The notes under the pieces were generated by a model. It was given only the letters and a program-made list of their open reading frames with translations. It made no database searches and had not been told where the DNA came from. A program made the position numbers and the translations under genes. A stretch of DNA of 5,248 nucleotides from Acidobacteriaceae bacterium (GTDB lineage: Bacteria; Acidobacteriota; Terriglobia; Terriglobales; Acidobacteriaceae), in assembly GCA_027306745.1 (NCBI GenBank), contig DAHUZD010000112.1:1-5248 (forward strand). The letters run 5' to 3'. This document shows positions 5,221 through 5,248 of this stretch, one piece after another; position 1 is the first letter of the stretch; every line of letters begins with the position of its first letter.

Positions 5221-5248
5221 CCTACGCCGGGCGCGCAGCTCGCAGAAG

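Overview
The window is GC-rich, densely packed bacterial DNA with no RNA genes, insertion sequences or CRISPR arrays. It suggests a Gram-negative, double-membrane bacterium, because it carries a TolC-type outer-membrane efflux protein and an EmrA/HlyD-type adaptor. The sequence style of these two proteins and the presence of a bacterial ubiquitin-like operon would fit Acidobacteriota, but that placement is recall and inference, not proof.

Region A (1-1620) is the tail of a multidrug-efflux operon. It holds the C-terminal end of a TolC-family protein, then an overlapping EmrA/HlyD-family membrane fusion protein, then a strong intrinsic terminator with a perfect 11-bp stem and T tract.

Region B (about 1660-4626) is the core of the window: five same-strand genes that touch or overlap one another. 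In order they encode a J-domain co-chaperone-like protein, a ThiF/MoeB/E1-type ubiquitin-activating-like enzyme with an extra C-terminal zinc ribbon, a YukD-type ubiquitin-like protein ending in Gly-Gly-Ala-Ala, an E2/UBC-fold conjugating-like protein with a Cys in the catalytic position, and a JAB/JAMM metalloprotease with a complete catalytic motif. Together they form a plausible complete ubiquitin-like activation, conjugation and deconjugation pathway. The JAMM enzyme would trim the Ala-Ala tail and/or remove conjugates, E1 would adenylate the exposed Gly-Gly, and E2 would take over the thioester. The closest published concept is the family of bacterial E1/E2/Ubl/JAB operons predicted by the Aravind group, some with RING-like partners, and later studied experimentally as Bil/Bub-type systems. 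The leading J-domain gene is a notable variation.

Region C (4615-5248) is a convergent minus-strand gene that overlaps the 3' end of the JAMM gene by 12 nt. It encodes a membrane-anchored protein with a proline-rich linker and a C-terminal zinc-binding module that resembles the second half of a RING/treble-clef finger. It is a candidate E3-like or adaptor partner. Its N-terminus may continue past the window edge.
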